NCBI GenBank assembly: GCA_003222035.1
Contig: QHUS01000069.1
Location: 50,819-114,818 of the forward strand
DNA: 64,000 nt
Reading direction: 5' to 3'
DNA from: Gemmatimonadota bacterium
GTDB lineage: Bacteria > Gemmatimonadota > Gemmatimonadetes > Gemmatimonadales > GWC2-71-9
The notes under the pieces were generated by a model. It made no database searches, had not been told where the DNA came from, and saw only the letters and a list, made by a program, of their open reading frames with translations. The position numbers and the translations under genes are program-made. Below are positions 46,547 to 55,513 of this stretch, in pieces. Numbering within the stretch: the first letter of the stretch is position 1; every line of letters starts with the position of its first letter.

Positions 46547-47791
46547 ATGTGTCGCGCCACACCACTCATACCCGCGTCTGTTTTGGCCGGCGCGCTCGGC
46601 TGCGCGCTGCTGCGCCCGCTGCCCGCGCAACAGCTCGTGACGCGCGATCAGGCGGTGGCGGCTGCGCTCGCGCGTGGTGGACGCGCTGCCTTGGGCCGCG
46701 CCGACACCGCTCTCGCCGCAGGCGTGCTGCGGGCCGCCCGGGCGTATCCCAACCCCACCTTCGCGGCCACCTACACGAAGGACCCGCCGCAGTACCACTA
46801 CATCGCCGACCTCACGCTCGACCTCCCGTGGCTCCGCTCGGCGCGGATCGGCGCGGCGTCGTCGGCCCACGACGCGGCGCGCTGGAGCTTCGCGTTCGAG
46901 CGGGCACTGATACGGTTCGACACCGATACCGTCTACACGCGCGTGCTGGCGGCGCTGGCGCACGCGCGCCTGTCCCGTCGCAACGCCGTTGACGCCGACA
47001 GCCTGCTTCGGATGGCGAGGCTCCGCCGCGAGGTGGGGGATGTCAGCGAGCTCGACGTGCGGCTCGCCGAGGTGAACGCAGGGCAGCTCGAGAACGTCGC
47101 GGTCGACGATTCCCTGAGCGCGCTCGACGCCGTCCTCGCGGTCCAACTCGCCATGGGGCTCGCCGCCGAAGCGCAGACCATCAGGCCCGTCGATTCGCTC
47201 GTGCCGCCCATGCCGCCTCCACCGGACAGCGCACCCGGAGACCCGGGCGAACCACTCCGCGTGGCAACGGCAGCCGCGAGCTTGCGCGCTGAAGAGCACA
47301 CGCTCGCGCTCGCCCATGGCAACGTGATACCGCCCCCGAGCGTCCAGGTCGGAGTCGAGCAGGGCGACCCCACGGAGCCCGGGCGGGGCGCGCTCCCGAC
47401 GATCGGGGTCTCGCTGCCCCTGCCGCTCTTCAATTGGAACGGCGGCGAGATCGCTCGGGCCAGCGCGGCGCGCGACCGCGCCCAGGCCAACCTCGATCTG
47501 GCCCGGCGGGAGTTCGCGGCGGACTTGAGCCGCGCGCGTCGCGCGTACGAGGCGGGACTCGCGCGCCTGGCTCGCGACCGGCGACTGCTCGCGAGCGCGG
47601 ATCGCGTCGCCGCGATGTCGCTCCAGGCATACGCCGAGGGCGCCATCCCGCTTGCCGTCGTCCTCGAGTCCGCGCGCAACGCGCGGGAGGCGCTGGGTCG
47701 CTACATCGACGACCTCGCCGCCGCGAACAATGGTGCCGCCGCCGTTCGTCTTCTCGCGGCCACGGCGGGGGGGGGGGGGAACGAGCCGTGA
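46547..47791 (+). CDS. TolC/CzcC-type outer membrane efflux protein
   Basis: Outer membrane channel of a tripartite efflux pump, 414 residues with a signal peptide (cleavage probably after LPAQ). Two repeats of the OEP fold are visible: NPTFAATYTKDPPQYHYIADLTLDLPW and GVSLPLPLFNWNGGEIARASAARDRAQANLDLARREF, plus long helices with Ala/Arg heptads. A poly-G run encodes the C-terminal GGGG. It overlaps the membrane-fusion gene by 4 bases. There is little room for a leader or Shine-Dalgarno upstream. Confidence 0.9.
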   Translation: MCRATPLIPASVLAGALGCALLRPLPAQQLVTRDQAVAAALARGGRAALGRADTALAAGVLRAARAYPNPTFAATYTKDPPQYHYIADLTLDLPWLRSARIGAASSAHDAARWSFAFERALIRFDTDTVYTRVLAALAHARLSRRNAVDADSLLRMARLRREVGDVSELDVRLAEVNAGQLENVAVDDSLSALDAVLAVQLAMGLAAEAQTIRPVDSLVPPMPPPPDSAPGDPGEPLRVATAAASLRAEEHTLALAHGNVIPPPSVQVGVEQGDPTEPGRGALPTIGVSLPLPLFNWNGGEIARASAARDRAQANLDLARREFAADLSRARRAYEAGLARLARDRRLLASADRVAAMSLQAYAEGAIPLAVVLESARNAREALGRYIDDLAAANNGAAAVRLLAATAGGGGNEP

Positions 47792-48813
47792 GGCGGCTGT
47801 GGCCGGTGCTCCTCACGCTGGCGACTCCCCTCGCCTCGTGCCGCGGTCGCGCCTCTGCCGATACGGCGGCCGACGCGGCCGTGCCGGCGCAGACGGCGGT
47901 GGCCGCAACGCAGCCCTTCGTGCACGTGGTGCGCGCCATCGGCACCGTCACGCCCCGCCCGGGTCATTTCGCCGAGCTGTCGGCCCCGGGACCCACGCGC
48001 GTGGCGCGGATCCTCGCGGCCGCAGGTGACCGCGTCGCGGCGGGAGACACGCTGGTCGAGTTCGAGCGCGCACCGTTCGACGCCGCGGCACAGAGCGCTG
48101 CGGCGGCCCTCCAGGCGGCGCAGCGCAGCTACACGCGCGCGGCGCGGCTGGTGCAGGCGGGAATTCTGCCTCAAAAAGATTCAGACCAGGCAGCCACCGA
48201 GCTCGCACAGGCGCAGGCGGCCGCGGTCACCGCGCGGCGCGCGCAGCAGCTCGCGACCCTGCGGGCGCCCCTCGCCGGCGTGGTCACGCGCATGACGGCG
48301 GTGCTCGGCGCCGCCGTGGACGCGAATCAGTCTCTCGTCCAGGTCGCCGACCCGGCGGCACTCGACGTCGTGTTCAATGTCTCGGCAGCAGAGGCCGCGG
48401 AAATTCGCGCCGGCGACTCGGTCGCGTTCGATTCGCTCGGCGCGGGTGTCGTGACCAGCGTCGCCGCCGCGGTCGATTCGGTGTCTCGCGCGGTCGCGGT
48501 GCGGACGCGGCTGAAACGTTCCGAGCGCGTTCTCCGCATCGGCGAGTCGGTGCTCGGACGGATCGTCACGGCGATCGTGCCACAGACGATCACCGTGCCC
48601 GTCGCCGCGCTGGTGCCGGCCTCGGACGGAGAGGGCTTCCGGGTATTCGTCGTCGACTCGGCTGGGATTGCCCACGCCCGGCCGGTCATCGTCGGCGGGC
48701 GGACCGAGGCCGTGGCGCAGATCGTCAGCGGCGTCGTCGCCGGCGAGGTCGTCGTCACAACCGGCGCATACGGCGTGGCCGACGGCGCACGGATCGCGCG
48801 GACGGCACGATGA
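47788..48813 (+). CDS. Membrane fusion (periplasmic adaptor) lipoprotein
   Basis: RND adaptor of 341 residues. Lipobox PLASC ends the leader; lipoyl-like halves are GPTRVARILAAAGDRVAAGDTLVEFE and ATLRAPLAGVVTRMTAVLGAAVDANQSLVQVAD around an alpha hairpin rich in Ala and Gln; the beta-barrel (VVFNVSAAEAAEIRAGDSVAFD) and membrane-proximal domain follow, ending VTTGAYGVADGARI. GTG start overlaps the channel gene. Confidence 0.93.
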   Translation: MRRLWPVLLTLATPLASCRGRASADTAADAAVPAQTAVAATQPFVHVVRAIGTVTPRPGHFAELSAPGPTRVARILAAAGDRVAAGDTLVEFERAPFDAAAQSAAAALQAAQRSYTRAARLVQAGILPQKDSDQAATELAQAQAAAVTARRAQQLATLRAPLAGVVTRMTAVLGAAVDANQSLVQVADPAALDVVFNVSAAEAAEIRAGDSVAFDSLGAGVVTSVAAAVDSVSRAVAVRTRLKRSERVLRIGESVLGRIVTAIVPQTITVPVAALVPASDGEGFRVFVVDSAGIAHARPVIVGGRTEAVAQIVSGVVAGEVVVTTGAYGVADGARIARTAR

Positions 48814-51800
48814 CGCTGTTCGACGTCTTGAGCCGGCAGCGCCGCTTCGTCTACCTCGCCGTGGCACTCCTCTCGCTTGCCGGTGTGTGGGCCGCGTGGC
48901 AGCTGCCCTCGGCCATTTACCCCGAGCTCGAGTTCGCCCGGATCAAAATCGTTGCTCAGGGCTCGGCCCTCGGCGCCCGGCAGGTGGTGTTCAGTATCAC
49001 CCGACCGTTGGAGGAGGCGGTGAGTGTGGTGCCCGGCGTGACGCGCGTCCAGTCGCACTCCATCCGCGGGGCGAGTGAGATCGCCATCACCTTCGCCCCG
49101 CGCACCGACATGGCGTACGCGCTCCAGCTGGTCCGGGCGCGAGTGGGGCAGGTCCAGGCGTCGCTGCCGCCGGACCTGGAGATCGAGATCGAGCGGCTCG
49201 CCCCGTCCTTGTTCCCCATCATCTCGTACAACCTGGAGGGGGGCGACCCCGCGACCCTCTACGATATCGCGCGCTACGAGATCAAGCCGCTGATCTCCCG
49301 CGTGCCCGGGGTGGGCCGTGTGGACGTTCAGGGAACCGACGTACGGGAAATCGAGGTCGTGACGGACCCGACCCGACTCGCCGGCCTGGGACTGACCTAT
49401 CCGGATCTGGCGGACGCGATCCGACGGGCCGTCACGGTGCAGGCCGTGGGGCGGGTGGCCCAAGACTACCGGCAGTTTCTCATCGTCACCGACCAGGAGG
49501 CGCACGGGACCGAGGACATCGGCGGTGTGGTGCTCGCGAACGGGCTGCGAGTACGCGACGTAGCCACGGTGCGCCTCGGGACCGAGGACCACGTCCGCAT
49601 CGTCGCCGGTGACGGCAAGCCGGCCGCGCTCATCAGCGTTACTCGCCAGGTCAACGGGAACACGCTGGCCGTCGCGGACAGCGTGGCCGGGATCGTAGCC
49701 TCGCTGGCACATGGCCTCCCCCCGGGGGTGACCCTGAAGGGGGTGTACGATCAGGCGGCGCTGGTGCGGGACGCGGTCCGGTCCGTGCGCGACGCCATGG
49801 TCGTCGGTGCCCTCCTCGCCGTGCTCGTGCTGCTCCTGTTCCTGCGCCACGGCCGCATCACCGCGATCAGCGCGGCGGCGATCCCCCTGACCCTCGGCCT
49901 CACGGTGTTCCTGATGTGGGTGATCGGCCAGACGTTCAACCTGATGACCCTCGGCGCCATGGCGATCGCAATCGGTCTGGTGATCGACGACGCTGTCGTC
50001 GTTACCGAAAACATCGCGCGCCACCTGCTGCTGGACCCGGACGGGGGGGGCGGCGGGGGCGGCGGGGGCGGGGGCCGCGTGCGGGCGATCCGGGCAGCCG
50101 TGCAGGAGCTGATCTGGCCCGTCACGACGTCGACCGTCACTACCGTCGTGGTGTTTCTGCCGCTCGGCCTTCTGCAGGGCGTCGTGGGGCAGTTCTTCGC
50201 GGCCCTGGCGACGACCCTGACCCTCGCCGTGCTCGTGTCGCTCGTCCTGGCGCTGACCCTCATTCCGCTGCTCGCCGAGCAATTCGTCACGGCCCACGAG
50301 GTGGCGGCCGCGAGCCCGCGATGGCAACCGCTGGCACGGCTCGAGGCCGCCCTGGACGCGCTCGCGCCGCGGTATGAGCGCGCCCTCGGCGCCCTGTTGC
50401 ACCACCCGCGGCGCGTCGCGGTCGCCGCGGTCGTCCTGATCGCCTTGGGGGCAGCCCTGTGGCGCACGGTCGGAACGGGGTTCCTTCCGGAGATCGACGA
50501 GGGTGCGTTCGTCCTCGACTACTTCACGCCCGGTGGCACCGCGCTCGAGGAGACGAACCGCCAGGTCGGCGTGGCCGAAAGCATCCTGGCCACGACGCCC
50601 GAGATCACGGGCACGGCGCGCCGCACCGGCGCCGAGCTCGGCATGTTCGCGACGGCCCAGAACAGCGGCGACATCATCGTGCGGCTCGCGCCCCGCGCCC
50701 GTCGCTCGCGCGACGTGTTTGAGGTCATCGACGACGTACGCGGCCGGATCGAGCCCAGCGTGCCGCGCCTCCACATCGAGTTCATGCAGATCCTGGCGGA
50801 CGTGATCAACGACCTGGCCGGCGCCGCGCGACCGGTCGAGATCAAGCTCTACGGCGAGCCGCTCGACACGCTGGAGGCATACGCGCGCCGCCTAGCGCCC
50901 GCGCTCGAGCAGATCAACGGGCTCGAAGACCTCTACAACGGCGTGAGCGAGCCGACCGCCGAGCTGCTCATGCGGATCAACCAGGCGGAGGCCGACCGCG
51001 TCGGGCTCAGGCCCGCAGACGTGGGCACTGCTGTCGCCGGAGCGCTGCTCGGCGTGCCGGCAGGCGAGGTCCGCGTGGAAGACCGCCCGGTGGCCGTGCG
51101 CGTGCGCGCGCCCGACTCCGTGCGGTTCGATCCCCTGCGACTGCGCACCCTGCCGATCATGGTCGCCCGCGGAGGCCCCGGGACTCCGCTGGGCAGCCTC
51201 GCGACGTTCGAGGCGGCGCAGTCACGTCTGAGCCTGGAGCGCGAGAATCAGCAGCAGATGATCACCCTGACGGCGGACGTGAGCGGCCGCTCGCTGGGTG
51301 GTGTGATGGGGGACGTCCGGCGGCTGCTCGCCAACCAGCCGCCACCGCCGGGGGTACGCGTCGCGCTGGGCGGGCAGTATGCCGGCCAGCAGGAGGCCTT
51401 CCGGTCGCTCCTCCTGGTGCTCGCCCTCGCGGCCGTGAGCGTGTGCGCGGTTATGGTGGTGCAGTTCGAGTCCTTCGCGGAGCCGCTCACCGTACTCCTC
51501 GTCGCGCCCGTCTCGTTCGTCGGCGCGTTGGCCCTGCTGCTCGTCACGGGTACCGTGCTCAATGTGTCGTCGTTCATGGGGCTGATTCTGCTGGTGGGAC
51601 TGATCGTGAAGAACGGCATCATCCTGCTTGACTTCACGCGGCTGCGGATGCGGGCCGACGGCGGGAAGACGCCACTCGAGGTCGCCATCCGGGAGGCCGC
51701 TCGCGTGCGGTTCCGCCCCATTCTCATGACGACGCTGTGCACCCTCTTTGGCCTGCTACCGCTCGCCCTCGGCATCGGCCCGGGGAGCGAGCTGCAGCGT

Positions 51801-51920
51801 CCGCTGGCGCTCGCGGTCATCGGCGGGTTGGCGCTGTCCACGCCCATCACCTTGTTCGCGGTCCCGACGCTGCTCATCGCGATCCGGGGTCGCCACTACA
51901 CCGTGCCCGAGGCACGCTGA
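48810..51920 (+). CDS. RND efflux transporter
   Basis: Inner membrane pump of 1036 residues with the 12-segment RND layout and duplicated periplasmic loops. TM4 carries the proton-relay pair in GLVIDDAVVVTENI. The loop after TM4 contains a run of 11 glycines from a G-tract. Sequence style (VPGVTRVQSHSIRGASEIAITF) is like the CzcA/MdtB-type pumps; the substrate cannot be told. Paired with the adaptor and channel upstream; the two-component genes downstream on the other strand may control it. Confidence 0.94.
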   Translation: MTLFDVLSRQRRFVYLAVALLSLAGVWAAWQLPSAIYPELEFARIKIVAQGSALGARQVVFSITRPLEEAVSVVPGVTRVQSHSIRGASEIAITFAPRTDMAYALQLVRARVGQVQASLPPDLEIEIERLAPSLFPIISYNLEGGDPATLYDIARYEIKPLISRVPGVGRVDVQGTDVREIEVVTDPTRLAGLGLTYPDLADAIRRAVTVQAVGRVAQDYRQFLIVTDQEAHGTEDIGGVVLANGLRVRDVATVRLGTEDHVRIVAGDGKPAALISVTRQVNGNTLAVADSVAGIVASLAHGLPPGVTLKGVYDQAALVRDAVRSVRDAMVVGALLAVLVLLLFLRHGRITAISAAAIPLTLGLTVFLMWVIGQTFNLMTLGAMAIAIGLVIDDAVVVTENIARHLLLDPDGGGGGGGGGGGRVRAIRAAVQELIWPVTTSTVTTVVVFLPLGLLQGVVGQFFAALATTLTLAVLVSLVLALTLIPLLAEQFVTAHEVAAASPRWQPLARLEAALDALAPRYERALGALLHHPRRVAVAAVVLIALGAALWRTVGTGFLPEIDEGAFVLDYFTPGGTALEETNRQVGVAESILATTPEITGTARRTGAELGMFATAQNSGDIIVRLAPRARRSRDVFEVIDDVRGRIEPSVPRLHIEFMQILADVINDLAGAARPVEIKLYGEPLDTLEAYARRLAPALEQINGLEDLYNGVSEPTAELLMRINQAEADRVGLRPADVGTAVAGALLGVPAGEVRVEDRPVAVRVRAPDSVRFDPLRLRTLPIMVARGGPGTPLGSLATFEAAQSRLSLERENQQQMITLTADVSGRSLGGVMGDVRRLLANQPPPPGVRVALGGQYAGQQEAFRSLLLVLALAAVSVCAVMVVQFESFAEPLTVLLVAPVSFVGALALLLVTGTVLNVSSFMGLILLVGLIVKNGIILLDFTRLRMRADGGKTPLEVAIREAARVRFRPILMTTLCTLFGLLPLALGIGPGSELQRPLALAVIGGLALSTPITLFAVPTLLIAIRGRHYTVPEAR

Positions 51921-51927
51921 CTGAGTG

Positions 51928-52959
51928 TCAGGGATCGAGGACGAGCAGGGCGAACGTCCCCGGTACGATGCTCGGCCGAGGCTGCGGACGCTCGGCCGTA
52001 GGAGCAGGGGGGGGACCGAAGTCGGCGGTCGCTGTGTACACCCGGTGCGTTCGCAGATCGAGCTCCATGGTGCGCGCGCCACGCTTCGTCGGCACGTTCC
52101 CGACGACCACGAACTTCACCGGCGTCTCCTCGTGGATCACCGTAAGAGTCCCGTCACCGTTCGATGCGAAGGCGAGCTGCGTGCCGGGGTCGAAGCGACA
52201 GGCGTCGACTCCCTGGCCGATCGGCAGCGTGGTCACGACGGATCCGGCGCTCGCGTCCGATATCGCCATGACCTGATTGCGGCACCCGCTGAACAACCGG
52301 TGGTGCGCATGGTCGATCGCCAGGCCGCTCGGGTTTTGGCACGGCGCGAGCGACCATTGACGGGTCACCCGCATGGAGGTCGCGTCGATCTCCGCCACGG
52401 CGCTCTTGTCCTCCAGGTTCACGTAAATCTTGCCCGCACCATCGGACACCGCGAACTCGGGACCACCTCCCAGATCCACCGTGCCGACACGCTTGCTGGA
52501 GGCGGGATCGATCACGCTCGCGGAGTGGGCATCTCCGTTGAAGGTGAAGATTCGCCGGGTCGCGGGATCATACAGGATCGCATCGTCGTCCACGGCCGCC
52601 GTCGTGTGCCCCAGCACCTCCAGCGTTTTGAGGTCGAACACCGTGACCTGGCTGTCCGCGCCGGAGGTTGCGAAGCCGCGTCCGGTTTCGTAGGCGAAGG
52701 CGATGCCATGCGCGCGGTTCAGCCCGGGGATTTCGCGCAGCACCTTCCCGTTCTCGGGATCCACGACCATGACGCGATCCTGGCGCGCGACGAACAGGCG
52801 GTGCCCGACCGTGTCGAGCGCGAGGTAATCCCACCCGCCGTCGCCGCCCAGTGTGTAGGTGTGCGCGAGGTGGTAGCCCGGGGCGCGAACCCGGTCGGGA
52901 CCGGTGGTCGCCATGACCAGCAAGAGGCTGGACGCGAGTACTCGGGGTGCGCGGGTCAC
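51928..52959 (-). CDS. Exported YncE-like beta-propeller protein
   Basis: A 343-residue protein with an N-terminal leader and repeating blade motifs typical of YncE/SMP-30-type propellers: HRLFVARQDRVMVVDPENGKVLREI, SQVTVFDLKTLEVLGHTT, RRIFTFNGDAHSASVIDPASSKRVGTV, GKIYVNLEDKSAVAEIDATSMRV, HRLFSGCRNQVMAISDASAG. Such proteins sit in the periplasm or at the surface and often lack a known ligand. GTG start preceded by GGAACGGAG. Convergent with the RND gene, 7 bases apart, with no clear terminator between. Confidence 0.85.
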   Translation of the reverse strand: MTRAPRVLASSLLLVMATTGPDRVRAPGYHLAHTYTLGGDGGWDYLALDTVGHRLFVARQDRVMVVDPENGKVLREIPGLNRAHGIAFAYETGRGFATSGADSQVTVFDLKTLEVLGHTTAAVDDDAILYDPATRRIFTFNGDAHSASVIDPASSKRVGTVDLGGGPEFAVSDGAGKIYVNLEDKSAVAEIDATSMRVTRQWSLAPCQNPSGLAIDHAHHRLFSGCRNQVMAISDASAGSVVTTLPIGQGVDACRFDPGTQLAFASNGDGTLTVIHEETPVKFVVVGNVPTKRGARTMELDLRTHRVYTATADFGPPPAPTAERPQPRPSIVPGTFALLVLDP

Positions 52960-53026
52960 GATCGCTCCGTTCCGAACTGGGACAATGAAGGATTTGCCTG
53001 GCCGGGGGATAATACTGCTTTGCCGG

Positions 53027-54310
53027 CTAGCCGCTCAGCGGGAACGTCACCGTGACCCGGGTGCCGGCCCCGGGTTGCGAGGCGATGTCGATCCGGGCGC
53101 CGTGTTCCTCCGCGATCCACCGCGCGATCGCGAGCCCCAACCCGGCCCCGTCCGCATCGCGGCGCGCCGGCTCGGCGCGGTAGAACCGGTCGAATACGAA
53201 CGGGAGCTGGTCGGCCGCGATTCCGACACCGGTGTCGGTGACGACGACGGTGCCCGTTCCGTTCTGAGTGGAAACGTCGAGGTGGACGCGGCCTCCCCCC
53301 CCCCCGCCCGTCCCCTGCGGCGTGTACTTGATCGCATTATCGAGCACGATCAGCAGCAGCTGTCGCACCAGGGCCGCGTCCCCGGTGATTTTGGCCTCCT
53401 CGAACTTGCCGACCTCGATCTGGATCTGCCTGTGTTCGGCGAGTGGGCGGACGGCGGCGACGGCTTCGGCCGCGGCGTCGTCCAGATACAGGGGTTCCCG
53501 CGTGACGGGACGCTCGCCGGCATCGGCACGCGCGAGCGTCAACAGATCGCCGACGATACGGCCGACGCGCGCGGTCTCCCGCTCGATCGACTGGAACGCC
53601 GTCCGGTCATGCTCCGACTCTCGGGGTCGTGTGAGCGCCACTTCCGCCTGCGTGCGGAGGATCGCGATCGGCGTCCGGAGCTCGTGGGCGGCGTCCGCCA
53701 TGAACCGCCGCATGTGCTCCATCGAGCGCTCGACAGGCGCGGTGGATTTGCGGACCAGGAGGTAGCCCCCGCCGCCGACGAGCAGCAGCGCCGCCAGCGT
53801 CGCGACGGCGAAGGCTGCGAGCAGGGCGGCGTATTCTTCCTTGAGCTCCATGCGGTCAGCGACGACCGCCGCGACGTACCGGGTACCGGTTGTCCCCGTG
53901 AACCGCTCGGCATAGAGCCGGAGCTCGCGCCCATCGGGTCCCTCGACGTTGCGGTACCCGTACTCCGACGCCACGGCCTGTCGGGCCGCTTCGCGAACCC
54001 AGTTCGGTGCGTCGGCGGGCTTGATCGGCCCCCCGCGCTCGTCGAGGAGGTAGAGCGAACGATCGGGAATGTGCAGCTCGTCGACCGCGTCCACGACGGC
54101 GCCGCGCGCAGCCGCGCGCTCCGTTTCGCGGATGCGGGCAGCCCCTTCGAGCGCAGCCGCCGCCGCCCGCAGCGAGCGATCGAGGTGCCCCGCCACCTGT
54201 TGGTGGATCGTAACGAACAGTCCAGCCCCGAGCAGCACCAGGACCAGCGTAAGTACTCCGGCGTACCATGCCGTGAGCTGGAGGCGCAGCCGCGCCAGGG
54301 GCTGCATCAC
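53027..54310 (-). CDS. Two-component sensor histidine kinase
   Basis: Membrane kinase of 427 residues: TM1 at about 15-37, periplasmic sensor 40-160, TM2 162-187, then the dimerisation domain with H209 in DAAHELRTPIAIL and the ATPase with N-box LLIVLDNAIKYTP, G1 DTGVGI and G2 GAGLGLAIARWI. A G-tract inserts GGGGGG after the N-box, in the ATP-lid region. HAMP is short or absent. It lies 7 bases after the response regulator, with which it forms a pair. Ligand unknown; adjacency suggests control of the efflux operon. Confidence 0.93.
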   Translation of the reverse strand: MMQPLARLRLQLTAWYAGVLTLVLVLLGAGLFVTIHQQVAGHLDRSLRAAAAALEGAARIRETERAAARGAVVDAVDELHIPDRSLYLLDERGGPIKPADAPNWVREAARQAVASEYGYRNVEGPDGRELRLYAERFTGTTGTRYVAAVVADRMELKEEYAALLAAFAVATLAALLLVGGGGYLLVRKSTAPVERSMEHMRRFMADAAHELRTPIAILRTQAEVALTRPRESEHDRTAFQSIERETARVGRIVGDLLTLARADAGERPVTREPLYLDDAAAEAVAAVRPLAEHRQIQIEVGKFEEAKITGDAALVRQLLLIVLDNAIKYTPQGTGGGGGGRVHLDVSTQNGTGTVVVTDTGVGIAADQLPFVFDRFYRAEPARRDADGAGLGLAIARWIAEEHGARIDIASQPGAGTRVTVTFPLSG

Positions 54311-54317
54311 CGGACTC

Positions 54318-54986
54318 TCATCTTCCGAACCGGTAACCAGAGCCGCGCAACGTGGTGATCAGCTTGGGCTCGAACCCATCGTCGATCTTTCCACGCAACC
54401 GCCGGACCAGGACGTCCAGGAGGTTGGCGAAGGGATCGTGGTTGTCGTCCCACACATGCGCGGTGATGGTAGCGCGGTCGAGCACCTGGCCCGGCCGGCT
54501 GAGGAACAGCTCCAGCAGGGCGAACTCTTTCGCGCTGAGATTGAGCGACCGGCCGCCGCGGCTCACCCGGCGCGCCGCGAGATCCACCTCGAGGTCGGCC
54601 ACGCGCACGAGCGCGGGCGTGAGCGCCGGGCGGCGCCGCGTCAATGCCTTGAGACGGGCAACGAGCTCGCGGAACGCGAACGGCTTCGTGAGATAGTCAT
54701 CGGCTCCCACTTCGAGCCCCCGCACGCGGTCGTCCACCGCGTCGAGGGCGGTCAGCATCAATACCGGGGTGGTGACCCCTCCGCGCCGCAGCTTGGCGCA
54801 GAGCTCTAAACCGCTCCCGCCGGGAAGGCGAACATCGAGCACCATCACGTCGAAGCTCCCGCCAGCGGCACGCTCGCAACCCTCCGCCCAGGTCGCCGCA
54901 AGCGTCGCATCGATCCGTTGCGCGCGCAGGCCGTCGCGCAGCAGGCTCGACAACTCGGGGTCGTCTTCGACGATCAGGACACGCAT
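54318..54986 (-). CDS. OmpR-family response regulator
   Basis: Receiver (residues 1-120) with acidic pocket E8/D9, phospho-acceptor D51 (VMVLDVRLP), the switch Thr in MLTALDA and Lys in YLTKPF; winged-helix DNA-binding domain at 125-222 (EFALLELFLSRPGQVLDRATI, VRRLRGKI, TLRGSGYRFG). ATG 54986 gives 222 residues. Upstream is an AT-rich 32-base gap shared with the divergent bacilliredoxin gene. Confidence 0.95.
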   Translation of the reverse strand: MRVLIVEDDPELSSLLRDGLRAQRIDATLAATWAEGCERAAGGSFDVMVLDVRLPGGSGLELCAKLRRGGVTTPVLMLTALDAVDDRVRGLEVGADDYLTKPFAFRELVARLKALTRRRPALTPALVRVADLEVDLAARRVSRGGRSLNLSAKEFALLELFLSRPGQVLDRATITAHVWDDNHDPFANLLDVLVRRLRGKIDDGFEPKLITTLRGSGYRFGR

Positions 54987-55018
54987 GGGTTCCGCGTGGA
55001 AACTACATATTATTACAT

Positions 55019-55447
55019 ATGGTGAACCTTCCAATGTACGACCCCCGCCTGGTGCAACCGATGCGCGAGGAGCTCACCCGCATCGGGTTCCAGGAGCTCC
55101 GCACGCCCGCAGAGGTGGACGGCGCCCTCGGTGCGACGCGGGACACAACGCTGGTAGTGGTGAATTCGGTGTGTGGCTGCGCGGCCCGGAATGCGCGACC
55201 CGCGGCGACGCTCGCCCTCCAGCAGGCCCGCCGGCCGGCCCGTCTGCTCACCGTGTTCGCAGGGCAGGATGCCGAGGCGACCGAGCGCGCAAGGAGCTAC
55301 TTCACGGGCTACGCGCCATCCTCGCCGCAGATGGCGCTCTTCAAGGACGGGCAGCTCGTCTTCATGCTGGAGCGGAAGAATATCGAAGGGCGGGCGGCGG
55401 GAGACATTGCGCGCGACCTAGTGCAGGCTTTCGACACTTACTGCTAG
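55019..55447 (+). CDS. BrxA/BrxB-type bacilliredoxin
   Basis: A 142-residue thioredoxin-fold protein. C52-G-C54 in NSVCGCAARNARP is the bacilliredoxin active site, YDPRLVQPMREELTRIGFQELRTP the family N-terminus, and KDGQLVFMLERKNIEGR the middle. In Firmicutes these remove bacillithiol from proteins; in other phyla the thiol partner is less clear. It overlaps an AT-rich start region (TACATATTATTACATATG) that may contain its promoter. Confidence 0.93.
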   Translation: MVNLPMYDPRLVQPMREELTRIGFQELRTPAEVDGALGATRDTTLVVVNSVCGCAARNARPAATLALQQARRPARLLTVFAGQDAEATERARSYFTGYAPSSPQMALFKDGQLVFMLERKNIEGRAAGDIARDLVQAFDTYC

Positions 55448-55455
55448 TGGAGGAC

Positions 55456-55505
55456 GGTGGAAGATGGTGGAGGTGGTCGCGGACCCACCTCCACCATCCT
55501 CCACC
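55456..55505. terminator. Large hairpin between convergent genes, probable bidirectional terminator
   Basis: Arms 55456-55476 and 55485-55505 are inverted copies of 21 bases with a single mismatch, around an 8-base loop (TCGCGGAC). The arms are built of GGTGGA-like units, as if made from a tandem repeat. It starts 8 bases after the bacilliredoxin stop and ends 8 bases before the VWA gene's stop, where both transcripts must finish. No strong T-run follows, so the termination role is inferred. Confidence 0.65.
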
Positions 55506-55513
55506 AACCTCCT

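Noticed and set aside
51917..51931. CTGAC-N5-GTCAG hairpin at the end of the RND gene as a terminator
   Set aside because: Only five base pairs, no T-run, and it overlaps the stop codon; too weak to call.
53027..54310. Hybrid or degenerate kinase because of the glycine run in the ATPase domain
   Set aside because: All N, G1 and G2 motifs are present and the run lies in the variable lid, so an active kinase is more likely.
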